A DNA stretch of 64,000 nt from Latrodectus hesperus (taxonomy: Eukaryota > Arthropoda > Arachnida > Araneae > Theridiidae). Position 1 is the stretch's first letter; every line of letters starts with the position of its first letter. The notes beneath the pieces are model-generated. The model saw only the letters and a list, made by a program, of their open reading frames with translations, was not told where the DNA came from and ran no database searches. Below, piece by piece: positions 1 through 13,369 of this stretch. The stretch is from positions 86,624,699 to 86,688,698 of the forward strand of contig CM075857.1 in assembly GCA_037975125.1 (NCBI GenBank), read 5' to 3'. Position numbers and translations under genes: made by a program.

Positions 1-1300
1 ACAGGTGGGAAAAAATAATATATGTTTTTTAAAAATTGTTAGCACATGAGAATAAGCAATTTAATCTAGAATTATTTGTAAAGTGACGTGAGTACGTAAT
101 TTTTTTTATATGAATGAATCAATTTTTTGACAATACGAGCAATGAAGATTATCAAAAAGAATTGGATCGTAAGATTATCATTGTTTGCAAAATTTTTACT
201 TTTTGTATATAATTCTTATAATTAATTAGATTATTCATTATTATTTAGAAATTTTACATTTTATGTTGCTTTTTTGTTTTTGTTTTTATGTGTTGCACAT
301 TTTGTAGCAGTGTCAGGCATGTTTTTTTTATCATAAGTATATTTTGTTATTGCTACATAAAGATAATTTAAGTCAGTTTATATATTTAAAGGAATATTAA
401 TATAAGTCATTAAAGTTTATAATAGGAAAAAGGAAATATTTGATGTATAAATGATTTTTTTGAAGTCAAAAATGTTAATTTGTAAATTTTTCATTTAATA
501 TTAAATTTTAGTTGAATGTCAGCAAAGCAGTTGGAAAGAAAAGAAATCCTGAAAAAAATCTGAAAAATAAAATAAAGTTAATATTTTCCAGAATCACTTA
601 TTATTCATTCTTTGCTTTCTACAATAAAATGCGGTCCACTACTTAATAGCACGAATGTCGACAAATATTTCTAAAGTATGGTCCTATTAGGAAGAAGATG
701 TTGGTCTCATGTCTGGAAGATGGTGATATGGATATTTGGTCAAGCCAAAGATTATCATGCTGATAGAAATAGTGAAAGTAAAATATACCTTGGGGTTCAA
801 AATATACTTGTTGGGGTGTTGTGTAAGAAAGAGGAAACCAAAAGAAGAGCAGATTTCATCCCTTATATGTCTCAATATAAGAGGTGATTGTTTAAGCGTT
901 AGGGCTTTAATGGACAAAAATCGACAACCACATGTGTGATTCAGACATTACTAATTTAAAAAATGTCATTACATATATTAATGCTTTTCTTTTTTACTTA
1001 GAATTTAATTTTTATTTTTTTAACAGAATTTTAAATATTTATTCGAAGTATAAATTTTAAAGCTATTAGCAAAAGTTTATGTTTTTTTTAATATTAATTG
1101 CAAAAAAATTATTTTACATCAATTTAAGGCAGATTCACATAGAATTTCATGCACAGCGTTCCTACCAACGATATTTATGGCCATAAATGAAATAATTTAT
1201 AAAATGTCCAGGAAATTGTTTGGAATTGGCAATCAAGAGATATTCTCTTTATCTGGCCAATTCAATGACTATTGAAATGATAATTGGTTGAAAGCACATA
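1..1300. other. AT-rich non-coding stretch
   Basis: Homopolymer-rich AT DNA. A slightly GC-richer patch at 660-940 has overlapping plus frames (678-887 and 736-939) whose peptides I do not recognise. Confidence 0.5.
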
Positions 1301-1307
1301 GAGTTCC

Positions 1308-1345
1308 TATAAATAAAGTGCTGAGGAAGCTGTTCAAATCAGCAC
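1308..1345 (+). promoter_or_regulatory. possible TATA-type core promoter
   Basis: TATAAATA at 1308-1315 is followed by TCAGC at 1339-1343 (A at 1341, about 33 bp downstream), a reasonable TATA-initiator spacing, and by a second TCAGT at 1359-1363. The DNA becomes GC-richer directly downstream. No plus-strand gene is recognisable after it, so this rests on motif spacing only. Confidence 0.3.
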
Positions 1346-1379
1346 GTCTCTTTAATCATCAGTCATTTCACTCAATTAT

Positions 1380-1860
1380 CTTCCTTTAGGGTTCCCCTAC
1401 AGCCTACCAAAACTCAATTTAATTCATTTAGAATTCATTACATTGTCTTCTCTAGAGAGGAGAATCTGCCTGCAGAAGCATCTTGGCATGAATCTTCTCG
1501 GTGAGGACACTTTCTCTGTAGGCAGCGTTTCCTAAAATAACAGGGATCGGTATGGCATTATTATACTCATCAGGAATCACAGGTCCCTCAGGAACGGACT
1601 GTGATTCGTCATCATTGTTCAAAGAGACTTATGGCACGGATCCGCCTTTAACTCGCGAGAAATAGATCATCAGCGGGAGATAACAGTCTTCAAAGGGATT
1701 CCAGAAGTCTGCTCGGGACAGTTTAATGGAAGAGCTGGGCCCACAGATAACACGTTCCCCAACCGTGATTAAGTGACCTCAGTTATTGCGATGCGCCGCT
1801 CACCATTCACGTTATATCACTTGTTCTAGTTTGGAAATGATTTTGGCCACCGATTATTGT
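1380..1860. other. GC-richer island with a coding-like minus-strand frame
   Basis: This block is less AT-rich than its flanks. On the minus strand a frame is open for 58 codons from 1628 to the stop at 1452-1454. It reads VSLNNDDESQSVPEGPVIPD, then EYNNAIPIPVILGNAAYRES, and ends MLLQADSPL; composition and codon use look protein-like. It has no ATG before an internal Met and no strong splice acceptor (only AG at the TAAG before it). It could be an exon, an old pseudogene or chance. I do not recognise the peptide. Confidence 0.3.
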
Positions 1861-3702
1861 TCAACGATGCCGTAAATTAAGTGGACGTTAAGGAAATGCT
1901 ATGTGACACACATATATGGGCGATTAGATTTTGCCAATCTAAGATATTTAGGAAACTATAATGAAGATGTTATCTTTGCAGGCCATAATGACAATTCAAA
2001 ATTATTTCATATCTACATTAAAGATAAATCATACGCTTATTTATCAAGTTGAACTAAGCCTTTTTAATATTAATAACAGTTTTTTTATAAATTGAAATTA
2101 GAATATTTTATGAATTAAATATGGTTCTTTGTTTAATTACATTAGAAGTAAAATTTATGATTATAGTTTATTTACTAGAAAAACAAGCAGACTTTTCTAC
2201 AAAATGATTATGGAAAATAAAAGAAATGGAATACATGAAAAAAGTTAATTTAAAATTTATGTAACAAAAAACAAAATTAGAAATCTTAATTAAAATGTCA
2301 AGAAATTTTCTTTTGAATTTATTTAAGCAGTTTAATATTTTATTTTAGCTATTTTTATAATTAATATCCTAAACAATATGTCAATTTGAAGAAAAATATG
2401 CATATGCTTTGTACATTTAAAAGTAAAATTTTTAATTTAAATGAATAAATTTAAGATTTACAAAATTTAGATAAATATTAAGAACATAAAAAGAGAAAAA
2501 AATCAGATAAGTAAGATAAAAAAAATGTTATAATTATACTATTAAATTAACAACATTAATTTTCAATTAAAGATGACATCAGTAATATAATCTGAAATTA
2601 ATCTATTATTTTAGTTTCATTATTCCATAATATTATTCACAATTTAATAACTTTATTGCATACTCATTAACAGATTCATTTACATTAAAAAAAAACAAAT
2701 ATTTTTAATGAAATTATGCAACAGTGATGGTAATAAATAATTCCTGAATTTAAAGTTATTACAAGAAAATTTATGATTATATTAAAAAAATAACTTTTTA
2801 ATATTTTTAAAAACTTTTTATGCTATATAAACTGGAATTAAAAATATGTCATCATTAAATCATTCAGGATTTCTATTAAAATTTAGATTTTGATGTGTTT
2901 ATAATAAAAGGATAAAAAACATAAATTTATAATACATAATTTCGTATAAATGGACTTATGTTCAAATAAAATATGGAAGATTTGTATTTATGGAAAATAA
3001 TAATTGATATTTGTGAGTATTAAAAGTTATTATTGATAAGAACTATCATTACAAAATTGATCATATTTTTTGCAACAAGTTTGAATGTTATAGTTCTAAT
3101 TTTACCAAATTCAAGGAAAAGTTAGGTTCAGATTTTACCCTGGTTCTCTCTTTATTTCTAATTAAAAAATTTGGTTAAAAATTTCCATTAAAATTTTTTT
3201 TGTTGAAGAGGCCAAAAATATTGGACTACTTTTCTGAAAGTGCGTTTATAGTGCTGTTATTTTTAAGTAAAAGCAATATTCATAAGTTGTTTTTATTAAA
3301 CTCATTCTTGAGATTTTATCACATGATATTTTAAAATGAAAAATGGCCTAACGCATTATAAGAAACGGAAAATAAATCTCTAATGCATATTTGCCTATTG
3401 ATTTCTACAAAAAACGGAGAGGGAAAATTTTAGCAAAGCTTTTGCATAAATAGATTCAATTTTATTTTCTATTCATCGATAGTGCATTTTTGGAGAATAT
3501 CTTTGAAGTATATGATTCACTAAAAGTTCGCATGAAAACAGAAATATAAAACGTTATATTTAGGCCAATTTTGTATGCATGCATTTAGTTTTATTAGTGC
3601 AAGACAAAGTATATTTATAGGATCTTAAAAAGTAATACATTTTTAAGAATTTGATACTTGTTGTTTTTCTTTAAATTCTAAAAGATAAGCCTAGATAAAT
3701 TT

Positions 3703-3759
3703 GTCCCCCAATTTTGTTAATCTGCAAGATTGTCATGGATATCAACAAAATTGGGGGAC
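3703..3759. repeat. 57-bp foldback with 16-bp perfect arms
   Basis: Arms GTCCCCCAATTTTGTT (3703-3718) and AACAAAATTGGGGGAC (3744-3759) enclose a 25-nt loop. The C5/G5 ends stand out in AT-rich DNA. The arms could be the terminal repeats of a very small transposon-like element or a templated inverted duplication. Confidence 0.85.
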
Positions 3760-3961
3760 GGAAACATGAAAAAAATTATAGGTTACAAAACAATAAAGAT
3801 TACAGTATGATTTTAAAATGATGTTATATTCAATTGTGAGAAAAAATCATTATTAAAATAATGTAATATAAGATTAAGAAATGTAAATGTCACCTTAAAT
3901 GTTATGCTTTTTTAAGTTTTAAGATCAGTTATAAAATCATCATTTGTGTAATTTCCATTTC

Positions 3962-3973
3962 ATATATATATAT

Positions 3974-4021
<48 letters not shown>
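3962..4021. repeat. (TA)n microsatellite with ACAT interruptions
   Basis: About 60 bp of TA repeat interrupted by ACATACAT near 3977-3984. Confidence 0.9.
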
Positions 4022-4023
<2 letters not shown>

Positions 4024-4110
4024 AATATTTGGATAATAATGAATTCCGGAAATAATATTTAATTATTAAAAACAAAGAGCTTAATACCAACAGACGCCAA
4101 CAGCATAAAC

Positions 4111-4176
4111 AAAGAAGAACTTTTTGAGATGTTTGATAACCTTAAGAAAATAGATAACCTCAAAAAGTTCTTCTTT
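4111..4176. repeat. 66-bp inverted repeat, 18-bp arms
   Basis: AAAGAAGAACTTTTTGAG (4111-4128) and its exact reverse complement (4159-4176) flank a 30-nt loop in which GATAAC occurs twice. Confidence 0.85.
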
Positions 4177-4999
4177 TTCTTATTTTTCCTTTTAAATTAA
4201 TTGCTTTCTTACTTTTGCAAATATTTCATCATCTGATTATCTTCAATTATTATAAAAATGTTTATCGTGTACATATTTTACTTTAATTTTTTATTTATAT
4301 TAATGGACAAATTAACACCACAAATCAAAGATTTTCGAGTTTTATTGGTATAAACTATACTTATATATTGCATGTATAACTTTTAAAAGTCAATTTTCAT
4401 GTATCAAATAAATTTGCTGTTAACTCATAAAAATCTACACAATATTAGAAAGAATACAGCATTAAATTGATGTTTTTTTTACAAATTACGAGTAACTTTA
4501 TAATTTTTCTTAAGAAATGATAAAAGAGTAATCATGGTTTTAGTGACTCATCCACGTTGAACATATTATAATATTAATTATGTTAAAATCCTTACAAATT
4601 CCGAGAATCTAAAAATTTAAAAGTTTGAATAAGTAGAAATTATCAGATTTATATTTTAAAAAATACATATTCAATGAAATATAGATTAAATGCAACAAGA
4701 ATTTTTTCAATTAAATTCTATATTCATTATAAAATATTATTGAGGATAAAATGTATTAAACAATCTTTTATTTATTTATTTTTAAGAATAAAAATATCCA
4801 TGATAACTTTAATGACTCTAATCTTATCCCATGATAATTTCAATAAAATTATTACAATAGAATACATTTTTATTTTAATGCAACATTTTATCCTAGATAA
4901 AACTATTACGCTATGAAAAAGCAATAACTTCAGTAACCAAAAGAATATATAATTAAACAGATAAATATGCATTACTACTTGACTGTCATTTCCACATCA

Positions 5000-5480
5000 A
5001 CATTCTTACACGTGCCAATATACCGAAACTTCTGCAACATCCATCAGCACCAACACTATGCGTAGTTCATTTAATTCATCCCAGAGATGGCATGGTATGT
5101 TTGAATACCGTAAAGTAGAATCCAGGACAACGAATACTAATAACTGGAGATAATCATGAAGATTTTCGAGTAGAATCCCCCTTGTATAATTTAGGACTGA
5201 CCACTCTGCATCCGGTTGGACACTACGTGTGCCGTTCTCTTTACTATATGCCGGGTGTTAATGAATTCGCAGCCCATTAGGACGGCTATTTTCAAGTTTC
5301 TTGATTACCAGTTGCGATAAATGATAATGAAAGGGCGCTGGTAAATAAAGTGGGCCGTGCTCATGGGGGAGGATAAGATAGAGGGGACCCTAAAGATACA
5401 GTTTATGCTAATCAGAGAGGAGAGTATTTAATGGGGGTAGAGTTTAATGTACTTTACGAAAAGGGCTAATGGTCTGCCGA
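5000..5480. other. GC-richer island, possible conserved non-coding element
   Basis: About 480 bp stands out by composition (CGGTTGGACACTACGTGTGC, GGGCGCTGG, CATGGGGGAGG). Frames are broken in all six readings. It contains homeodomain/POU-type words (CTAATAACTGG, ATGCTAATCAG) and CACGTG-like ACTACGTGTG. An enhancer role is inference. Confidence 0.4.
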
Positions 5481-5484
5481 GGTC

Positions 5485-8400
5485 TTCCATTTTATGACTC
5501 AAATTTCACTTTGAATGACAGAAAATAGTTAAAGAATTTCTCATCCAGTATTTTATCTATGGTAATACAGAGATGATTAAATAAATGGTTATTGTGAAGT
5601 AGAATTTTAAATTACTTGTGCTTTTTTGAAATTCAGTTGAAATAAGAATATATGTATAGATTAAAAATATTAATATCTTGTTATTTCTTTATCATTTTAT
5701 CTACTTATTTACAGAATTTATTTATTTATTGAATACACGAAAAATATAATCATATAGGTAGAAGATTTACTACTTACTTAATATTCTTAACTGTTAAATT
5801 TTAATTAACAAATTAGAAACTTTACGCATATTTTATTCACATTTCAGGATTTAGAAGCTTTCATTTATATACATTGTGATAAATAAATTATATAATATTC
5901 ATAGCCTAAAATGCTAACGTTAATGAAATCCAAATTCTGTTCACAAACTAATGTATCTATGTACTTAAGTCGAACTATAAGATTTATATAATTGGATATT
6001 TATGAGGATTCTAAATTCAACTTAAGAAAATACCAAAAACAGTTTATTATGATTAGTAAAAAATTGAAATATGCGAAACTAAATTTGATTTTTAAATAAA
6101 ATCAAGCGTTAAAACTGACATTACGAAAAATAATGCGAATTTCAACATACTCACGTTCGAGCTATAATACCACAAAAGTAAAAGGTTTAATGCCTAAAAC
6201 AAATATCAGATAATGATAATATTTAAACCATATTAACACAATTGTTAATAATTATAACAGTCAGGAAGGACACACTTACCAAACATCCTATCTATGAATA
6301 AGAAAGCAAATATAAATACATACAATAAAATTAATAAAAATATTTAATGAATAACTTATGCATCAGATAGTTAGTAAATAATGTAACAATGTACATTTCA
6401 ATCAAGTAATCCATTTTTTTAAATCAAAAAAATGCGAAAATGATAATGCACACTCTCATTATTTAAATACATATACATAGGTCTGAACATATATAGGTCT
6501 ATAACTTGTACAATATGTTTGATTGTAAGATGTGACTTATTGATGTTATATGTGTGTGTGTAGCCATTAAAATTTATATCAATGATTTTAGAAATTTTAA
6601 AAGAAAAAGTTGAGAGTTTTATCAATTAATTTTAATATGTATAGTTATAAGTAGGTATAAAAATAACTATTTATATTTTTTCCTAACCTACCTTAATCTT
6701 CATTTTTACTGGATTTATAAATTACTTTCTATATTATTGTTAATTAAAGTATATTAAAACATTAATATTTGCATGACACAAGAAGCGAAACAATTACTGC
6801 ATAGTTAAATAAAATATTCTAAATTTTTCTGAACTTAATTAAAAGTTTATAAATGCACTTGTCACAAATTCTGTTAATCTTGACGGATTGATCAGATAAT
6901 TTAATCACTGTTTGTCAGGTGGCAAAAGATTAATATATTTATACTTTATCACTTAGTTTAAAAAGTTCTATTAACTATATTAAATTTGTTACTTCATTAC
7001 TGATACGGATTTTATTAGAATGAGAATACATTTATCAAATTAAAATTAATTATTGAATTTAAAAAGTGATTCTGGCACTATTTGCTTGATTAATTTTAGT
7101 GAATATTCAAAAGTGGGCAAAATATTATAATAAAATTGTTGGAAATCAAAATGATATTTTAAAAATTATCTAGTATTGGATATTAAATAATTTTGATATT
7201 TGGAAAATGAGAAAAGCTTTTGATGGAAATTATTTTATAATTTATATACTTTTTTATCTTCTTTCACATTTAATTTTTAAACACTAAGGAAATAAAATGG
7301 AAATAATTCACCAAATATTGTTTTATAAGTTTATTTATTTAATTTTATGCGAAATAATAAGAACAAAAATTATATCATTTGACATAAAAATATGTAATTT
7401 GATCGATTAGAGTCATATACTACTTAAAAAGACAAGTAAAACATAAAATATAATTTCAATAAAATATACTTTATAAATCTAAATTTTTTACGTTTAAGGT
7501 AAGTAAAATAAGGGAAAATCAATAAAAGAATTTCTTAAATTTTATTTAACTATTTTCATTTAAAAATATCTTACAATTGAAAGTTTACTGTTTATTTCAC
7601 ATTACGAAAAGTAATAATATATTTTATGTATTATTTGGTAGTACAGTAGCCCGATTTCTGAAAATATTATGTTATTTTTGGAAGACAGAAAAATTGAGCT
7701 TAATATAACCAAATGAGGGAATAGAACCTAAGTATATAAGCAAATCACCTCATAATGTTTTCGGCTAAAATGAAAATAATTATGGTTTGAATTAATACTA
7801 TTTAGTGCAAATATTAACTTTTTTAGTTGATCATGGAATAAAATTTTAAAGAACCCACTCAGTTGTTTTAAAGTTTAACCAAATTACTTTAATATAGTAA
7901 TTGTGCTGAATTATAGTATAAAATGCGACATTATCCAGTAAATGACTAGTACGAAACCAATACATAAAATATGAATAAAAATGAAAAACTAAATGGAATT
8001 ATTTGAAGATTCCTTTATATTCTCTTCTTATTTTCCTTATAGTCATAAAAGATTTTTCTCAGTACTTTGTTTTTGAGAGTATCTTGTTCCAAGATTCTCT
8101 TATCAGAGGACTAAAGAAAAACGCTGCGATATCACTAACAACTAGATTATACAAAATTACTGTCCAAAATATACTTTTCTCGGAGCTTTTAATAATGTAT
8201 AAAATACAGCAATCAATAGATGAAATACGAAATATATTAGATGTGTGTATAAAGATATAATTACATACATCTCTTTCTCTCCTCTATCATCAGAAAATAT
8301 TATGTAGAATTGCATAAATTTAAAAATAAATAAATAATCACATTAGAAATTCAAATTTTTCAAAATTTAATTCAGTTTATTTGTACGGTTCCAATTTTAA

Positions 8401-8515
8401 AGTTAAATTCTAAATTATATTTCAATTCATTCATGAATATTTATATACCATTATTTTGCATAGATTGGCATAAATTTTCAATTGGTTAATCCCTATCAGT
8501 TCTGTATTAAATAAC
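5485..8515. other. AT-rich non-coding stretch
   Basis: Nothing recognisable. A short GTGTGTGTGT run lies at about 6551. The 85-codon frame at 8003-8260 has no known features. Confidence 0.6.
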
Positions 8516-8519
8516 TTGA

Positions 8520-8770
8520 ATTTACAAATGGACACCATTTGCAGAATAAGCTTTATTACCACATTAAAACTGGTGCTAAGCTATTAAACTTAATGCAGCA
8601 GTCTGAATGTCTCTTCCTGCTGTATAAGCTGGAACAGGCCATTTGCAAATGACACCTTAGTTGTTTGCATCACTCTTTGCATTCTATGGAACTGATGAAT
8701 GAAACTAAATTTGTCCAGCGTTCCTAAAACACTCCTTCATTGTTCTTTTCATAACTTTTGCGAGGATATT
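8520..8770. other. GC-richer island with short palindromes
   Basis: It contains a perfect 7-bp hairpin CAAATGG-aca-CCATTTG (8525-8541) and a palindrome CATTTGCAAATG (about 8640-8651). No ORF of note. Confidence 0.35.
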
Positions 8771-9004
8771 TATTTCAACGGTTTTAATTTTCTACATAAT
8801 AGTAGAGTTTTAAAGCTTCATTTTCAGAAGTAAGCTAAACTGTTGGTGTGTAAACAGTTATTTCAATTAATGAATGATTGTTGCGAATATTTTAACAGTT
8901 ATCACAGAATTTGAAAATTAAATATACACACATTCAAAGGAAGAAAAGTGTTTGAAAAGGAATATTAAAATGGAAATATAGTGTGATACAAATATATGAT
9001 ATTC

Positions 9005-9226
<222 letters not shown>

Positions 9227-10189
9227 GTTTGGGAGTTTAGGGGATATTTTCGACTTTTAGGAAATTAAAATCTTGTACAAATTTAATAATCATAAGAAAC
9301 AACTATAAATTCCTTATAGGGAGTAAGTTATTAATTTTTCGTTATAAATTCAGACATATTAATATAACTGTCATAAAAAACTTAAGAATATAAATATTTA
9401 AGTCCCATATTCAGCTAATATAAAGGGGTTCAATCAATTTCTTGAATCTCTAAAGCTTTTAGTTTAATGCGCAAAATTTTAGATAAATCAGTATTTAAAA
9501 TTTATGATTTGAAATTTGTACCACAATTTGTAAGATATAGATTTTTAAGTAATTTAATTTAATTAATTTTTATACCATTTATGGATTGTTTAAATGTTTG
9601 TAATGATTAAAAAATTTTGATTATAATGACAATTGCTATCAGTATTAAATATTTTACAATTTACTAGAGAAAGTTGATTAAAATATTTTTCAATATATAA
9701 TTAATTTCTGATTAACTCACATCTTATTCTTAACTCCTTGCGTTTATTTTGCCATGAGAAATGAAAATATAACTCAAATTATGAGAGCAAAAGGCATATT
9801 ATAATACATAGCAAATAAATATTGAATATGGCAAATCAAATTATTTGCAATGTAAACATGCCCGAGATATTTAATAAAAGAGAAAATTATTTTTAACTTT
9901 GAAATTTTTAGAATAGTTTTAGAGTAAACTATATTTAAGTTTATTTCGTAATTTATCCTAATTTATTAGTATGGTTTTTTTTCTAATCAAACATTGCATT
10001 TACCACCTAATGCGTTAAATATGTAGAAGTAAATAATAAGAATAACGTAAAAAATAACATTTACTTTTTTTAAAAATATATTTATTTTTCATAGTTTCTC
10101 TCAACTCAGTCCTTTTCATATGTGTTATGTGTTTTAAACAATTTTTCATCAAATTGTCAATTTGATGTTGTCAACAACTAATATGACAA

Positions 10190-10690
10190 CCCTACCCAGA
10201 ACTCCATTACTCTGTCATATCTTCATTACAGGATGTCCAAGGTGATAGAAGCTCTGAATCAAAGAAATAAATCTTTAATCAAAAGCAATGGAATAAGGGT
10301 AGACAGAGGGCAGTAGCTATGTTTTCTGGTGAGACGTCACAAAATAGAAACAGTTACGGTTCCAAGAGAAATAGGGCGACATGCTGGACTTCAACCCTGC
10401 CTGAGGCGAAGAAAATCGTTCTATCTTGGACGTCATTTTCCCCTTTCCGATAGCTATCACGATTTATCAGATTCCAATCAAATGTTTTCTTGCGTTTCCT
10501 CTCTTTGTCTTTCTTCCCTTGTCAGATTGTCTAGCTGCAGGTAATTCGTTCTTGTTTGTGGCTGTTGAGGCGCACATTCTATGCCGTGATGGAAAACTGT
10601 GAGGCAAGATATTGACTATGTGATATTTTGGGTCGAAAGCGAAAGAAGGAACAAAAGGATTTATCTTGGAAGTTTATTTTTCTTCTTCCT
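10190..10690. other. GC-richer island, no recognised gene
   Basis: It holds a 71-codon plus-strand frame (10329-10544, Arg/Ser-rich: RRRKSFYLGR, SSLCLSSLVRLSSCR) that I do not recognise. A CRE-like GACGTCAC occurs at about 10333-10340. CAGGATGTCC at 10229-10238 equals the sequence at the right side of the mariner relic in reverse complement, but no transposase is present here. Confidence 0.35.
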
Positions 10691-11554
10691 TTCAAATTAA
10701 TACAGAGAATTGCTTTTGAGAACTATTTTTAGAGGAAAGTAATATGAAAACGAGAAAATTTTTTTATTTAATTTATATAGTTTAAAACCATGCATGTATA
10801 TTTTACATGACATAATTTATTAACTATGATATATAAAAGGCCATTTAAAATGGCGTAATATTAATTATAAAGTAAGACATTAATTTTAGCAAATAAAATT
10901 TGCTGTGCTGTTAAATACCAGATTCTAGTTCAGATCTGAAGTTTTCTTGACAGAAATAATAAAGATGGGAAAAATTGCTAAATATTAACTTTGCAAATTA
11001 AAATGGTACCAAAAAAAGAAAGTTATCCTACATTTACTGTTTGACAAATGAGAGTTCTTATTTCATAATTCAAATAATCCATAAAAATGAGAATTCTTAA
11101 TTACTTAATTTAAAAGACAAAGTGTTCGTATTGATATAACTATATTCATAAGATAATTAAATAGGTATTTGCATTCAATTAATCTATACTTTTTTGAATA
11201 TTTCAAATATGAACTAGTAAAATGAAAAAATTTTTTAGCAATATTTCAAATATGATGATACAGAAATTTCCGAATTGCACGATTTCTTTCTTTAAGATGT
11301 TAGGAAATAATAAAATTGAAAATTTATCATGGAATATTTATTTTTGTGTATTATGGTTTAGAAAATAAATTAAATAAAAGTTTTTATATAAATTGGTGAT
11401 TTTGATCTTCCTCAAGCCTTCGTAAATGAAAATTTGCTTTTAATTGTGATTACATGATTTCTATATAGTCTATTGAGCAGTTTAATGGCAAAGCTTTTGC
11501 AAGACTCATTTTACTTTTTAGCGAGCATATATTTTTTTAGGAGAACATTTTCAT

Positions 11555-11780
11555 AAATACAGGGCCATATTCGAGAGTCAAAAGAGAGGAAAACTCCTAA
11601 GCACACACTCCTCCAACAAATGTGTAAGCAGTGGGAAAAAGCCTGAAATCCATCTCCCATTGCTTAAAAGAGCTGAGGCTCAAGCCCGAAATCATTTGTT
11701 CCAAAGAGTGCCATCCTTCTACTAGATTATGGTTCACCCTGGTTGAACTATTTTGAAGAGGCTGATACAATTTACAAACA
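11555..11780. other. GC-richer patch with nested imperfect hairpins
   Basis: TAAGCAGTGGGA (11625-11636) pairs with TCCCATTGCTTA (11655-11666) with one G-T wobble, and outer arms AACAAATG (11615-11622) and CATTTGTT (11693-11700) enclose it. The asymmetric 26-nt stretch before the outer right arm argues against a simple microRNA precursor. Confidence 0.35.
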
Positions 11781-13369
11781 TGATGGTCACAGTTTTAAGA
11801 AACTTTACTATCAGAAGTGAAATATTAAAAAGATTATTGCCTTAAAAATAAAACAGATAACTGAAAATTTGGAAGCTAGATTGATTTATAATTAATTTTG
11901 CTATTTTATCAGTGAAATATTATGTTAATTTTCCTGATTTCTCACTAAATTTATAAATATATGTATATAAAATATAAATATGAATACCCGGTGTATAAAA
12001 ATATGTGTGTATGAAAGCCAGGTATATTAAAAAAGTTTTATCATTAAATATGTATTGGCCCTGTGTGATATTCCTTGGTGCACAGGGAGATATTTTTGTT
12101 TTCCCAAATAAAAAAAAATTAAATATGTATTCATGATTAAACATATGAAGAACTTATTCAATAAAAAGAAGTTTAGAAAAAATAATTCTTATAATTTTTA
12201 TAAACCCATTTTTTATTTAGTGAGTATTTTTTATTAGTCTTTATTTACTTTTTAAAATTTTTATGAGAGAATAATTATTTGTTCTTAATGTTAGTATAAA
12301 TTTGATTAAGAATAATAGGGTTAGTAAATAAAATTTACATTGATGAAAATAACAATATTTACTCATGAACAATTGTGGGCATTTCAATATAAACAGCATT
12401 TATTTTTTTCTTAAAAATACTAATTCTTCATATTTTTAAGGAAAATTACATTCATAATAATATTTATTTTAATGAATACAATTATTTGACACCGTCATTA
12501 TAAAGGTAAACTGAGAATAATATATATTTGCACTAATATTTACTTACATGGAGTACAGTTTTTAAATTTGTTACAAAAATTCGTTGGAAGAGGAGAATAT
12601 CTGAACTTTTTATTGTAATTCATTCCTTAGTTTTCTCTAATTCAAAATTACATTTTGTCCTTCAAAAGTTGTTGAAATTAAAATTATTTTGATTTTTGAC
12701 TATGCTTGATGATATATTTATAATTTATTACATTTTCCTTAATTATATTTCCATACTATAAACTATCAGACTGTTGGACATATTACATATTGCTTAAAAT
12801 ATATTTTATATGGTGAATTTTATTTTTTAAACCTTTTTATTTCATTAAACCTTGAAATAAGAATTTAAATTTTGTATAATAAAATGTAAGGCAAACTTTT
12901 TTGAGTAAGCATTTAAAACAGATGTTTAATTTATTAATTAACAGAAAATAATAAAAATGAACAACTACTAAAAGAAAGGAATGGTAAAAAGAAAAGGATA
13001 AATATTCTTATTGAATTTATTAAACAATGTGTTTTAAAAGTTCATTTAAAGAAATTTATTTCCTTTTTTATTTGTTACATATTTTTCAAATGACTTGTAT
13101 AAAATAATTTAACATCTATTATATTAATGGTTGTTTGATTTTATGGTTTTAAGAACATGTATTTTTAAAAATAATAGAAATAAATTTTAAGTTTTACAAT
13201 CTTAATTAATTGTAGTTTCACTTGAAATTCGATAAGTTATTCTTCACGTTTTTTATCATACAAGATTCTTAAATAATTTAGAATTTAAAATCAAATTATA
13301 TTTTTGACCGGAACATTTTCCCGAAACTATTTCTAAGTTAAAATCTAGAAAAACTTTTATTTTCTCTTT

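Larger units (their letters stand above)
1865..4995. other. AT-rich non-coding stretch
   Basis: Apart from the two inverted repeats and the microsatellite listed, I see only low-complexity AT-rich DNA. Frames near 4674-4972 are Ile/Leu/Lys-rich chance frames. Confidence 0.6.
9230..13365. other. AT-rich non-coding DNA between islands
   Basis: Outside the islands at 10.2-10.7 and 11.55-11.8 kb I see no gene or repeat family. A small CCCTGTG/CACAGGG stem lies at about 12059-12087. Confidence 0.5.

Noticed and set aside
4674..4972. 80- and 66-codon frames on opposite strands
   Set aside because: Ile/Leu/Lys-rich peptides in AT-rich DNA with no motif; expected by chance.
10229..10238. CAGGATGTCC as a solo mariner terminal repeat
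   Set aside because: A ten-base match to the sequence beside the mariner relic is too short and no partner end or transposase is nearby.
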